Origin: Nitrospira sp.
GTDB lineage: Bacteria > Nitrospirota > Nitrospiria > Nitrospirales > Nitrospiraceae
DNA: 33,758 nt
Direction of reading: 5' to 3'
Assembly: GCA_016873395.1 (NCBI GenBank)
Contig: VGXG01000022.1
Location: 1-33,758, forward strand
The notes beneath the pieces were generated by a model. The model saw nothing but the letters and a program-made list of their open reading frames with translations, did not search any database and was not told where the DNA came from. Shown here one piece after another: positions 20,296 to 27,360 of the stretch (positions are counted from its first letter, which is position 1; each line of letters opens with the position of its first letter). The position numbers were made by a program, and so were the translations under genes.

Positions 20296-21393
20296 TCATT
20301 GCAGTTCCGGCACATAGGGAGTCAGCCGCTTGCGGAGCGCTGCGACTTCGGGATACCGCGCGAGGTTCCGCTTCACGTTGGCCAGCGTCCGGGGAACGAA
20401 CTGGAGGTACCGATCATTGTGTTTTTCCTTCTCGATGTAGACGAACCGACCTGCCGCTTTGAGGTTCCGCTGGATGCTGGTCAAATCGAACAGGCGCATG
20501 AAGGTCAGGCGGTCGAGCGGGGCCCCGGCCTTGGCCCGGCCTTCCAGGTAGCGAATGACCAGCTCTTCGATCAGCTCCTCGTCCAACGACAGGTAGGAAT
20601 CGCGCAGCAGGGAAGCCAGGTCGTACGAAGCCGGCCCCATCAGGGCATCCTGAAAGTCAAGGACCCGCAAACGGCCGCCCTGCACCATGAGGTTGCGACT
20701 GTGGTAATCCCGGTGGGTAAAGACGCGGGGCTGTCCGGCTAACAGCTCCGCGATCTGGCGCATCTCGCGCCGGATCGCCTGACGGTCCTCCTCGGGCAGC
20801 AGACGGCTGGCCCGCTTCTCGATCCCGTACTCGATGAAATGGTCGAACTCCCACATCAGGAGCGGCTCGTCGAAGGCGCGGCCGAACGCGATGCAGCCGG
20901 GATCGGCGGGAAACGTCGCCCGCAAGTGCAGCCGGACCAAATCATCGATGGCCTGGCGATAGAGGTCCGGGGTGTCGCGGCTCGTCGCATTGACACAGGC
21001 TTCCGCCAGCGTCACATCGCCTAAATCTTCCAGATAGAGCAGCCCGGCGGTCTTGTCGTAATAGTGGAGCGCCGGCACGGCCACGCCGGCCTTGACCAGA
21101 TGGTGCAGCACGTTCACGAACGGCAGCTCCGTGATCGGCTGAACCCCGCTGACCGCCTCCTCCGATTGTTTAAACGCCTCCGGCGCAGCCAGTTGCATCA
21201 GAACCAGCGTAGGAGGCGGACCGCCGGACAGCTCCAGGCGGAAGTACCGCCGGTTCGACGCATCGCCGGCAAGAGGACTCAGCTTGGTCAACTCGACGCG
21301 AAACGGGAGCTTGGTCCGCACCGTCTCAGCGACGAGGGCATGATCCGGTGGAGCAAGCGTCGGCTGAGGAGACGAAGGATTCACCGCGGCCAT
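20296..21393 (-). CDS. amgK: Amino-sugar kinase of the aminoglycoside phosphotransferase fold (AmgK-like)
   Basis: A 365-residue protein of the choline/aminoglycoside kinase superfamily. Its N-terminal lobe includes SPLAGDASNRRYFRLEL (the GDAS/NRRY motif typical of the COG3178 group). GLLYLEDLGDVTLAEA follows, then the catalytic loop RVFTHRDYHSRNLMVQ and the metal site RVLDFQDALMGPASYDLASL. AmgK phosphorylates N-acetylmuramate (and N-acetylglucosamine) at the anomeric carbon, and MurU then makes the UDP-sugar. The murU-like gene directly follows on the same strand, which supports this over an antibiotic-resistance role. The last residues lie next to the heptanucleotide spacer. Confidence 0.85.
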   Translation of the reverse strand: MAAVNPSSPQPTLAPPDHALVAETVRTKLPFRVELTKLSPLAGDASNRRYFRLELSGGPPPTLVLMQLAAPEAFKQSEEAVSGVQPITELPFVNVLHHLVKAGVAVPALHYYDKTAGLLYLEDLGDVTLAEACVNATSRDTPDLYRQAIDDLVRLHLRATFPADPGCIAFGRAFDEPLLMWEFDHFIEYGIEKRASRLLPEEDRQAIRREMRQIAELLAGQPRVFTHRDYHSRNLMVQGGRLRVLDFQDALMGPASYDLASLLRDSYLSLDEELIEELVIRYLEGRAKAGAPLDRLTFMRLFDLTSIQRNLKAAGRFVYIEKEKHNDRYLQFVPRTLANVKRNLARYPEVAALRKRLTPYVPELQ

Positions 21394-21541
21394 ACGCGCG
21401 CATTATACCCAGGCCCCGGCAGCTTGTCACTTGAAGGAGAAACCGGTATCCTTGCCCTAAACTCTTTCTGGAGCCCTCCGTCTGTCAGTGATCGGGTCAT
21501 AGAGCAGTGAGTCTGGATGCACCTCTCGATGAACGTACAGG

Positions 21542-22087
21542 ATGAGTGAAGAGCTGGAGGTCCTCAAAACGGTGACCGGGCGGCTGACCAGGGCCGGCAT
21601 TCCCTACATGGTCACCGGCTCCGTAGCCTTGAATTACTACGCGACGCCGCGCATGACGCGTGATATTGACATCGTCGTGGAGGTGGCCGAGGGAGAGGCT
21701 GATCGCATTGTCGAAACGTTTCAGGACGAATTCTACGTGGATAGGGAAACGGTCGTGAACGCGATCAGAGCAAAGTCCGTCTTCAATCTGATCCACCGGC
21801 CGTTCGTCATGAAGGTGGACTTGGTGGTCCGAAAAGACTCCGAATACCGCCGTGGAGAATTCGCACGACGAAGGCTGGTGACCGTGGAGGGGTGGGAGTT
21901 CTTCATCGTGGCGCCCGAAGATTTGATTCTGTCGAAGCTGGAATGGACGAAAGACTCGCGCTCGGAAATTCAATTGGCTGACGCGCGAAGTCTCCTTCGA
22001 GCAGTCGAGGGGTTGGATCGGAACTATCTCCAGCGATGGGCCAGCCGATTGAACGTCGAATCCTTGTATCGAGAGGCCAGCGCATGA
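21542..22087 (+). CDS. Nucleotidyltransferase-fold protein (DUF6036/AbiEii-like)
   Basis: A 181-residue protein with a minimal nucleotidyltransferase core: GSVALNYY (residues 26-33), the metal-binding pair in TRDIDIVVEV (Asp41 and Asp43), and a third acidic position in MKVDLVV (Asp93). The helix APEDLILSKLEW that follows is typical of AbiEii/DUF6036-like proteins, some of which are toxin or toxin-linked. Its stop overlaps the next start as ATGA, so the two genes are translationally coupled. The substrate is unknown. Ordinary homologues outside toxin systems exist, so a toxin-antitoxin role is only a possibility. Confidence 0.82.
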   Translation: MSEELEVLKTVTGRLTRAGIPYMVTGSVALNYYATPRMTRDIDIVVEVAEGEADRIVETFQDEFYVDRETVVNAIRAKSVFNLIHRPFVMKVDLVVRKDSEYRRGEFARRRLVTVEGWEFFIVAPEDLILSKLEWTKDSRSEIQLADARSLLRAVEGLDRNYLQRWASRLNVESLYREASA

Positions 22088-22374
22088 ACGACACCTCGCC
22101 CGAGCTTGAGGCGAAGTATCGCGCGATGCTGCTCGAACGTTCCGGGGAAGAGCGGCTGAAGATGAGCTGCTCCATGCATGCGACAGCCAAAGCCTTGGTC
22201 CGCGCCTCCGTGCTGCATGAGGCTCCGCACTCGTCGCCAGCGGCTCTTCGGCAGGCGCTCTTCCTCCGTTTCTATGGCCATGAGTTTGACCCTGCCATGC
22301 GAGAAAAAATTCTTTGTGCGCTGGCGAGATACCCAGACCATGAGCGCCCTTCCTTCGGGAGGGGCGAGGATTGA
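22084..22374 (+). CDS. Small protein coupled to the nucleotidyltransferase
   Basis: A 96-residue protein beginning at the ATG inside the ATGA overlap with the upstream stop. The sequence is helical and has a compact conserved-looking pattern: RSGEERLKMSCSMHATAKAL, then LRQALFLRFYGHEF and AMREKILCAL. I recall similar small partners beside this kind of nucleotidyltransferase in unrelated bacteria (from memory, unverified). No named domain was recognised. The gene ends in a GC-rich inverted repeat (about 22346-22368), which might serve as a transcription-stalling hairpin. It is a candidate antidote or regulatory partner, or simply an uncharacterised family. Confidence 0.78.
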   Translation: MNDTSPELEAKYRAMLLERSGEERLKMSCSMHATAKALVRASVLHEAPHSSPAALRQALFLRFYGHEFDPAMREKILCALARYPDHERPSFGRGED

Positions 22375-22460
22375 AACGTGCTCGCGCAGGGCGAGGTGTC
22401 CGTGTTGAAACCCTGTCCCCCCTGTGACATACTCGGACCAGCTCGAAGCCACACGCTCCT

Positions 22461-24665
22461 ATGAAAACCGTCCAACTTTGCTTCCTCTGGCACATGCACC
22501 AGCCCTATTACACCGATCCGGTGGCCGGCACCACTTCCATGCCCTGGGTCCGGCTGCACGCGACCAAAGCCTATTTCGACATGGCCCATCTGATCGAGCA
22601 GTTTCCAGACGTCCGGGCCACGTTCAACTTCACGCCCTCTCTCCTCGCCCAGCTCCAGGAGCTGGCGACCGGTTCCGTGCAGGATCTCTTTTTGGACCAT
22701 GCCCAGCGCCCGGCGGCCGACCTCAGCGAGGCCGAGCGCGCCTTCCTCGTCCGCCATTTCTTTGCGGCCAACTGGGCCACCATGGTGCGGCCTTTCCCGC
22801 GCTACCATGAGCTGCTGGTCAAACGAGGCGCCGATATCCGAGGCCAGAATTTGACTCGTCTGGCCCGGCAGTTCTCAACGCAGGACCTGCTGGACCTGCA
22901 GGTCTGGCACAATCTGGCCTGGTTCGGCTACGGCGCCGTCGCCCGCCATCCCAAGCTGGCCTCGCTGCGCCGCAAGGATCGGGGCTTCACTGAGGAAGAG
23001 AAACAGGAACTGCTGGCGTTGCAACGGCATACCGTCGGAGCGATCATCCCCTTCTACCGAAAACTGGCCGAGGCGGGGCACATCGAGCTCACCACCAGCC
23101 CCTTCTACCATCCGATCCTCCCCTTGCTGATCGACACGGACTTTGCCAGACGGGCCAGGCCGGAGACGCCCTTGCCGAGCCGGTTCCACGCCCCGGCCGA
23201 CGCGCAGGCACAGATTCGTAACGCCGTCGCCTTCCACCAGGACCTGTTCGGCGCATCCCCGGTGGGGTTGTGGCCATCGGAGGGATCGGTCTGTCCGGAG
23301 TTGCTGCCGATGCTCCGACAAGAGGGTCTCCGCTGGCTGGCGACGGACGAAGGGGTTTTGGCTCGCTCGATCGAGGCCGCCGGACGGAGTTGGCACCGCG
23401 ACGCCGATCTCTATCGTCCCTATCGGGCCGGGCAGCCGGGGGAGGAGGTGACCGTCATCTTCCGGGACCGGGAGATCTCCGATGCCTTCGGCTTCGTCTA
23501 TGCCAAGGCTGCTCCGGGCTCGGCCGTTGAGGACGTGCTGTCGCGCATCACCGACATCGCCCGCCGAGCGCCGGAGGACCGAGTGCTGGTTCCTATCATC
23601 CTGGATGGGGAAAACCCCTGGGAGCATTACTACGACGGAGGCGAGCAGTTCCTGACAGGACTCTACAGGGCCTTGACGCCGGGCTCACAGGGATCAACGG
23701 GCTCGCTCAACAGCCTGCACCTGACGGCCGACACGATCAGCCGGTCGCTGGAGATCCTGCCCCCGACCGCCAGGCTGGACCACCTGCACTCCGGCTCCTG
23801 GATCAATGCGGATTTCAAGATCTGGTTGGGACACCAGGAAGACAACCGGGGATGGGACCTGCTGCGGGACACGCGCGCGCGGTTGATCGAGGCCGCCGGG
23901 GGGCTGTCGGCGGAGCAGACCCGAGACGCCTGGGATGAGTTGTATGCTGCTGAAGGCAGCGACTGGTTCTGGTGGTATGGGGATGATTTCGAGACCGACT
24001 ATAAGGCTGAGTTCGATCGGCTGTTCCGAACCCATCTGCGGAACGTCTACCTGCGGGCAGGACTGCCTGCCCCGGCCTTCCTCAACGAACCTCTGATTGG
24101 GCTCAGCGAGCCTCCTTCGGTGCAACACCCTGTCAGCCTGTTGTCGCCCACCATCGACGGGCTTGTCTCGACATTTTTTGAATGGCATGGGGCCGGCACG
24201 ATCGACCCTGCCCCGCCTTTGGGAGCCATGTGGAAAGCCACCCGCCTGTTCACCTATATCGGATTCGGTTTCAACCTGGAGGGGTTGTTTCTGCGGCTCG
24301 ATCCCGACGAGGAGGCCCTGGCGGCCCAGCCGGATGCTGCCTTGGACGTGCACATCCTGACCGACTCCTTTTCACACAAGCTACGGCTCACGCTGACCCC
24401 GCCAGGCCCCGATACCTTTACCCTCTTGTCAGCGCAGCCGGATCAGCCCTTCGCGGAGACAGGCTGCTACGGTTCTATCCAACGTCGCAAGGTGATCGAG
24501 CTGGCCGTGCCGTTCAAGGAGCTGCACCTCCAGGCGGGGCAGGAATTCAGGATGAGCCTCGTCGTCACACACAACGGGCTTGAAATCGAGCGGTACCCCC
24601 GGCATCATCCGATCGTTCTCACTGTGCCGGATCGTGATTTCGAAGCGAGGATGTGGAAAGTGTAG
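22461..24665 (+). CDS. Glycoside hydrolase family 57 enzyme (alpha-amylase / glucanotransferase type)
   Basis: A 734-residue protein with GH57 landmarks: LCFLWHMHQPYY at the N-terminus, then ELTTSPFYHPILPLL. GLWPSEGSVCPELL carries the nucleophile Glu, ILDGENPWEHY the acid/base Asp, and WINADFKIWLGHQEDN and DWFWWYGDDF follow. The C-terminal 200 residues form a beta-rich extension. Such proteins act on alpha-glucans (amylase, 4-alpha-glucanotransferase or amylopullulanase). No signal peptide is visible, so it is probably cytosolic and works on glycogen. The GalT-like gene directly downstream fits storage-polysaccharide metabolism. The exact specificity is not readable. Confidence 0.92.
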   Translation: MKTVQLCFLWHMHQPYYTDPVAGTTSMPWVRLHATKAYFDMAHLIEQFPDVRATFNFTPSLLAQLQELATGSVQDLFLDHAQRPAADLSEAERAFLVRHFFAANWATMVRPFPRYHELLVKRGADIRGQNLTRLARQFSTQDLLDLQVWHNLAWFGYGAVARHPKLASLRRKDRGFTEEEKQELLALQRHTVGAIIPFYRKLAEAGHIELTTSPFYHPILPLLIDTDFARRARPETPLPSRFHAPADAQAQIRNAVAFHQDLFGASPVGLWPSEGSVCPELLPMLRQEGLRWLATDEGVLARSIEAAGRSWHRDADLYRPYRAGQPGEEVTVIFRDREISDAFGFVYAKAAPGSAVEDVLSRITDIARRAPEDRVLVPIILDGENPWEHYYDGGEQFLTGLYRALTPGSQGSTGSLNSLHLTADTISRSLEILPPTARLDHLHSGSWINADFKIWLGHQEDNRGWDLLRDTRARLIEAAGGLSAEQTRDAWDELYAAEGSDWFWWYGDDFETDYKAEFDRLFRTHLRNVYLRAGLPAPAFLNEPLIGLSEPPSVQHPVSLLSPTIDGLVSTFFEWHGAGTIDPAPPLGAMWKATRLFTYIGFGFNLEGLFLRLDPDEEALAAQPDAALDVHILTDSFSHKLRLTLTPPGPDTFTLLSAQPDQPFAETGCYGSIQRRKVIELAVPFKELHLQAGQEFRMSLVVTHNGLEIERYPRHHPIVLTVPDRDFEARMWKV

Positions 24666-24667
24666 CA

Positions 24668-24745
24668 AAGAGCGTATGGCATATAGCTAATGGCCCGACC
24701 TAGAAACCATCTGCTATAGGCTATCAGCCATATGCTCTTGATGCT
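24668..24745. repeat. Heptanucleotide repeat spacer
   Basis: Left half: GTATGGC ATATAGC TAATGGC. Right half: CTGCTAT AGGCTAT CAGCCAT ATGCTCT. The period is 7 and the halves are complementary in type, with words unlike the GC-rich spacers elsewhere but close to those at 27225. Confidence 0.65.
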
Positions 24746-24768
24746 CTTCGCGTTGTCTGGAGGAAAAG

Positions 24769-25773
24769 ATGCCTGACTTGAGACGTGACCCCGTGATGGG
24801 ACGCTGGGTGATCATCTCGACCGACCGGGCCGGCCGGCCGCGGGATTTCATTCACCATGAACCGGTGCGACCGGCCTCGACCGGCCTCTGCCCCTTCTGC
24901 CCCGGCCAAGAGCGGCTGACCCCCAAGGAGACCCTCGCCTACCGGCCGCAGCCCAGCGAGCAGAACCTGCCGGGCTGGACGGTGCGGGCGGTGCCCAATA
25001 AGTTCCCCGCCTTGCAGATCGAAGGAGACCTGGGCCGTGAAGGCGTCGGCCTCTACGATCGCATGAACGGCGTCGGCGCCCACGAGGTAATCATTGAGAC
25101 CCCGGACCACAAGGACACGCTGGCCGACATGCAGCCCAAGCACATCGAGGACGTGCTCTGGGCTTTTCGTGACCGGATGGTGGATCTCAGGAAAGATCTG
25201 CGCTTCCGCTACATCCTGGTCTTCAAGAACCACGGGCAGGCTGCCGGCGCCACGTTGGAGCATACCCATTCGCAGTTGATCGCGCTGCCGGTCGTCCCCA
25301 CCAGCGTCATGGCCGAGATCGAAGGCTGCCGCGCCCACTTCCAGCAGAAGGAACGGTGCATCTACTGCGACATCATCCGGCAGGAGCTGGAAGACAATGC
25401 TCGGCTCGTGACCGACAATCCTGAGTTCCTCTGCGTCACTCCCTTCGCCCCGCGCTTCCCCTTCGAAATGTGGATCCTCCCGAAGCGGCACGCCGCCTAT
25501 TTCGAGGAGAGTCAGAAGACTCAGTTTGACCTGTTGGCCAGGATTCTCTCGGAGGCTCTGCGGCGAATGAACCAGGTCCTCGCGCGACCGGCCTACAATT
25601 TTATTCTCCACACCTCGCCGCTTCACGAGAAAACCGGGGACTTCTATCACTGGCATATCGAGATCATCCCCAAGCTCACTCAGGTCGCGGGCTTCGAGTG
25701 GGGAACCGGCTTCTACATCAACCCGATCACGCCCGAGGAATCGGCTAAATTTCTGCGGGAAGCGGAAATCTAG
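24769..25773 (+). CDS. galT: Galactose-1-phosphate uridylyltransferase-like protein
   Basis: A 334-residue HIT-superfamily protein. CPFCPGQE and CIYCDI are zinc-binding CxxC motifs of the N- and C-terminal halves. The active-site region is KNHGQAAGATLEHTHSQLIA, in which His-Thr-His replaces the usual His-Pro-His. FHHxE-like ends are represented by HEKTGDFYHWHIEIIP. It should transfer a nucleotidyl group between sugar 1-phosphates; related enzymes act as ADP-glucose or UDP-glucose phosphorylases, so galactose specificity is not certain. TCTGGAGG precedes ATG 24769. It probably forms one unit with the upstream GH57 gene. Confidence 0.88.
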   Translation: MPDLRRDPVMGRWVIISTDRAGRPRDFIHHEPVRPASTGLCPFCPGQERLTPKETLAYRPQPSEQNLPGWTVRAVPNKFPALQIEGDLGREGVGLYDRMNGVGAHEVIIETPDHKDTLADMQPKHIEDVLWAFRDRMVDLRKDLRFRYILVFKNHGQAAGATLEHTHSQLIALPVVPTSVMAEIEGCRAHFQQKERCIYCDIIRQELEDNARLVTDNPEFLCVTPFAPRFPFEMWILPKRHAAYFEESQKTQFDLLARILSEALRRMNQVLARPAYNFILHTSPLHEKTGDFYHWHIEIIPKLTQVAGFEWGTGFYINPITPEESAKFLREAEI

Positions 25774-25775
25774 GC

Positions 25776-25846
25776 GCGATCAGCTTGCAGCCCTCAGCGG
25801 TCAGCTTCAGAATGCTCCGGAGCTGAAAGCTGATGGCTGACGGCTG
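25776..25846. repeat. Heptanucleotide repeat spacer
   Basis: Left half: AGCTTGC AGCCCTC AGCGGTC. Centre: AGAATGCTCCGG. Right half: AGCTGAA AGCTGAT GGCTGAC GGCTG. The period is 7 and the halves are complementary. It abuts the perfect palindrome at 25848-25885. Confidence 0.7.
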
Positions 25847-25847
25847 C

Positions 25848-25885
25848 CCCCCGCCGATCCCGATTGCAATCGGGATCGGCGGGGG
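25848..25885. repeat. Perfect 38-bp palindrome upstream of the sulfur-carrier gene
   Basis: CCCCCGCCGATCCCGATTG (25848-25866) is followed without a gap by its exact reverse complement (25867-25885). No T run follows, so it is not a classic terminator. It ends 14 bases before ATG 25900. In RNA it would form a very stable hairpin that could block read-through from galT or hide the start region; the sequence between hairpin and ATG contains no ribosome-binding site. Confidence 0.85.
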
Positions 25886-25899
25886 CCTATCATCTCCCT

Positions 25900-26103
25900 A
25901 TGAAAGTCCAACTCAGCCATCCGGAACGCCAGGTTGAAATCAAGGGGCCGAAGCGCGTCCGCGAGCTGCTCCGGGACCTGAACCTGGTCGCCGAAGCGCA
26001 CCTGGTGATTCGCGGGGACGACCTGGTCACCGAGGATGAGCTGCTCAAGGACGATGATTCCGTCGAGGTGAGGCCGGTCATTTCCGGGGGAAGTTATCAG
26101 TGA
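25900..26103 (+). CDS. MoaD/ThiS-family sulfur carrier (TtuB-like) with extended tail
   Basis: A 67-residue beta-grasp protein: MKVQLSHPERQVEIKG, RVRELLRDLNLV, AHLVIRGDDLVTEDE, LLKDDDSVEVRPVISGG. Sulfur carriers must end in Gly-Gly, which is adenylated and turned into a thiocarboxylate. Here Gly63-Gly64 are followed by Ser-Tyr-Gln. Those three codons (26092-26100) are also the first words of a heptanucleotide repeat that fills the next spacer, so the extension looks like repeat DNA joined to the gene. Function would then need trimming by a protease, as known for some JAMM-processed carriers, or may be impaired. The downstream TtuA-type gene makes tRNA thiolation the likely role. Confidence 0.85.
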   Translation: MKVQLSHPERQVEIKGPKRVRELLRDLNLVAEAHLVIRGDDLVTEDELLKDDDSVEVRPVISGGSYQ

Positions 26104-26188
26104 ACAGTCATCAGTTATCAGTGCTCGAACAAGGGCTCGTTACAGTTGCGATGCTTTCATACTGACAACTGATAACTGACAACCGAGA
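26092..26188. repeat. Heptanucleotide repeat spacer overlapping a gene end
   Basis: Left half: AGTTATC AGTGAAC AGTCATC AGTTATC AGTGC, with the first ten or so bases inside the sulfur-carrier gene and providing its stop codon. Right half: ACTGACA ACTGATA ACTGACA ACCGAG. Halves are complementary with period 7, and can form a long hairpin before the TtuA-type gene. Confidence 0.75.
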
Positions 26189-26197
26189 ACTCCTGTT

Positions 26198-27220
26198 ATG
26201 AATTGCAAAAAGTGCAAGATTAAGGCGGTGATCGGGCTTCCGCGCCACAACGCTGCCTTCTGCAAACCCTGCTTCAACGAGTTCGTCCATGACCAGGTGA
26301 CCCGTGCGATCAAATCCGAGCACATGTTCGGCCGTCAAGACCGCATCCTGGTCGCGGTCTCCGGCGGGAAGGACAGCCTCGCCCTCTGGGACATCCTGCT
26401 CAAGCTCGACTACAGGGCCGACGCCCTCTACGTGGACCTGGGCATCCCTGGCTATTCCGCCACGTCGCGCGAGAAGGTCGAGCGGTTTGCAGAGGCGATC
26501 GCCAAGCCGCGTGACGCCACCCTGCTGATCCATCAGGTCGCGGAGGAGGAAGGAGCAGGCATCAGGGAACTGTCCCAGCAGATCAACCGGCCAACCTGCT
26601 CAACCTGCGGCACGATCAAGCGGTATCAATTCAACCGGGCCGCGGTCGCCCATGACTACGACGTGATGGCCACGGGCCACAACCTGGACGATGAGGCGGC
26701 CCGCCTGCTGGGTAACGTGTTGCACTGGCAGGAAGAGTACCTCGACAAGCAGGGGCCCAGCCTCCCCGCTTCCGTGGAAGGTTTCGCCAAGAAGGTCAAG
26801 CCCCTGTACCGGCTCGCGGAACGGGAGATCGCCGCCTATGCGGTCTTGAACAAGATTGATTACATCGTGGAAGAATGTCCGATGGCCAAGGGTTCCAAGA
26901 TGCTCCTCTACAAGGAAGCCCTGAACCGGCTGGAAACGGAGTCACCCGGCACCAAGCAGGCGTTCTACTGGGGCTTCCTCGACAAACAGGCCAAGGCCCT
27001 TCATCTCCCGTTGCTTCGACCCGTTGCATCGAGAGAAGCAACGGGTTCCCCGGAGCAACGGGTCCCTGGCTCAGGGCAGGCGCAGCCTGCTTCTGCTTCG
27101 ATGGCCGAGAAAGATCGGGCCGTCCTCCACCCCTGTCAGATCTGTCAGCAGCCCACCACAGCCGATATTTGCTCCTACTGCAAGATGATGGCGCGCGCGA
27201 AGACCGGCGCCACTCGCTAG
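26198..27220 (+). CDS. ttuA: TtuA-type tRNA 2-thiolation enzyme (TIGR00269-like PP-loop ATPase)
   Basis: A 340-residue protein. The N-terminal zinc finger has Cys3, Cys6, Cys22 and Cys25. The PP-loop is SGGKDS (55-60). Cys134, Cys137 and Cys227 match the Fe-S cluster cysteines of the TtuA/TtcA group, and a C-terminal zinc finger is present (CQICQ and CSYC). These enzymes use ATP and a thiocarboxylated sulfur carrier to thiolate U54 of tRNA; the carrier candidate is the gene just upstream. An insertion at residues about 274-302 (PVASREATGSPEQRVPGSGQ and onward) is low-complexity and is encoded by short repeats, apparently a tolerated linker insertion. There is no ribosome-binding site, since the start follows the heptanucleotide hairpin. 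Confidence 0.9.
   Translation: MNCKKCKIKAVIGLPRHNAAFCKPCFNEFVHDQVTRAIKSEHMFGRQDRILVAVSGGKDSLALWDILLKLDYRADALYVDLGIPGYSATSREKVERFAEAIAKPRDATLLIHQVAEEEGAGIRELSQQINRPTCSTCGTIKRYQFNRAAVAHDYDVMATGHNLDDEAARLLGNVLHWQEEYLDKQGPSLPASVEGFAKKVKPLYRLAEREIAAYAVLNKIDYIVEECPMAKGSKMLLYKEALNRLETESPGTKQAFYWGFLDKQAKALHLPLLRPVASREATGSPEQRVPGSGQAQPASASMAEKDRAVLHPCQICQQPTTADICSYCKMMARAKTGATR
27019..27063. repeat. Short repeats inside the ttuA linker
   Basis: ACCCGTTGC (27019-27027) is the reverse complement of GCAACGGGT, which occurs at 27038-27046 and again at 27055-27063. The repeats are in frame, add no stop, and sit exactly in the linker before the C-terminal zinc finger. A further inverted pair, GCAGGC and GCCTGC, follows at about 27076-27090. 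Confidence 0.6.
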
Positions 27221-27224
27221 ACTA

Positions 27225-27290
27225 ACAAAGAGCCAGCAACCGGCGCTTAACCATGTGCCATCTGCTATAAGCCATCGGCTCCTTGAAATA
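27225..27290. repeat. Heptanucleotide-type repeat spacer
   Basis: The words AGCCAGC AACCGGC, then CATGTGC CATCTGC TATAAGC CATCGGC have period 7 and share words with the spacer at 24668. The inverted half is less clear than elsewhere, so this may be a decayed example. Confidence 0.45.
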
Positions 27291-27360
27291 ACTCAGCAGA
27301 CACCGTAAGCTGCCAGTACGTAGCGACCGAGCATTGCGCCGCTGATCGAGGAGCCTCCGG

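Noticed and set aside
20296-21393. AmgK-like gene considered as an aminoglycoside resistance kinase
   Set aside because: The GDASNRRY-type N-lobe and the adjacent MurU-like gene point to cell-wall sugar recycling instead.
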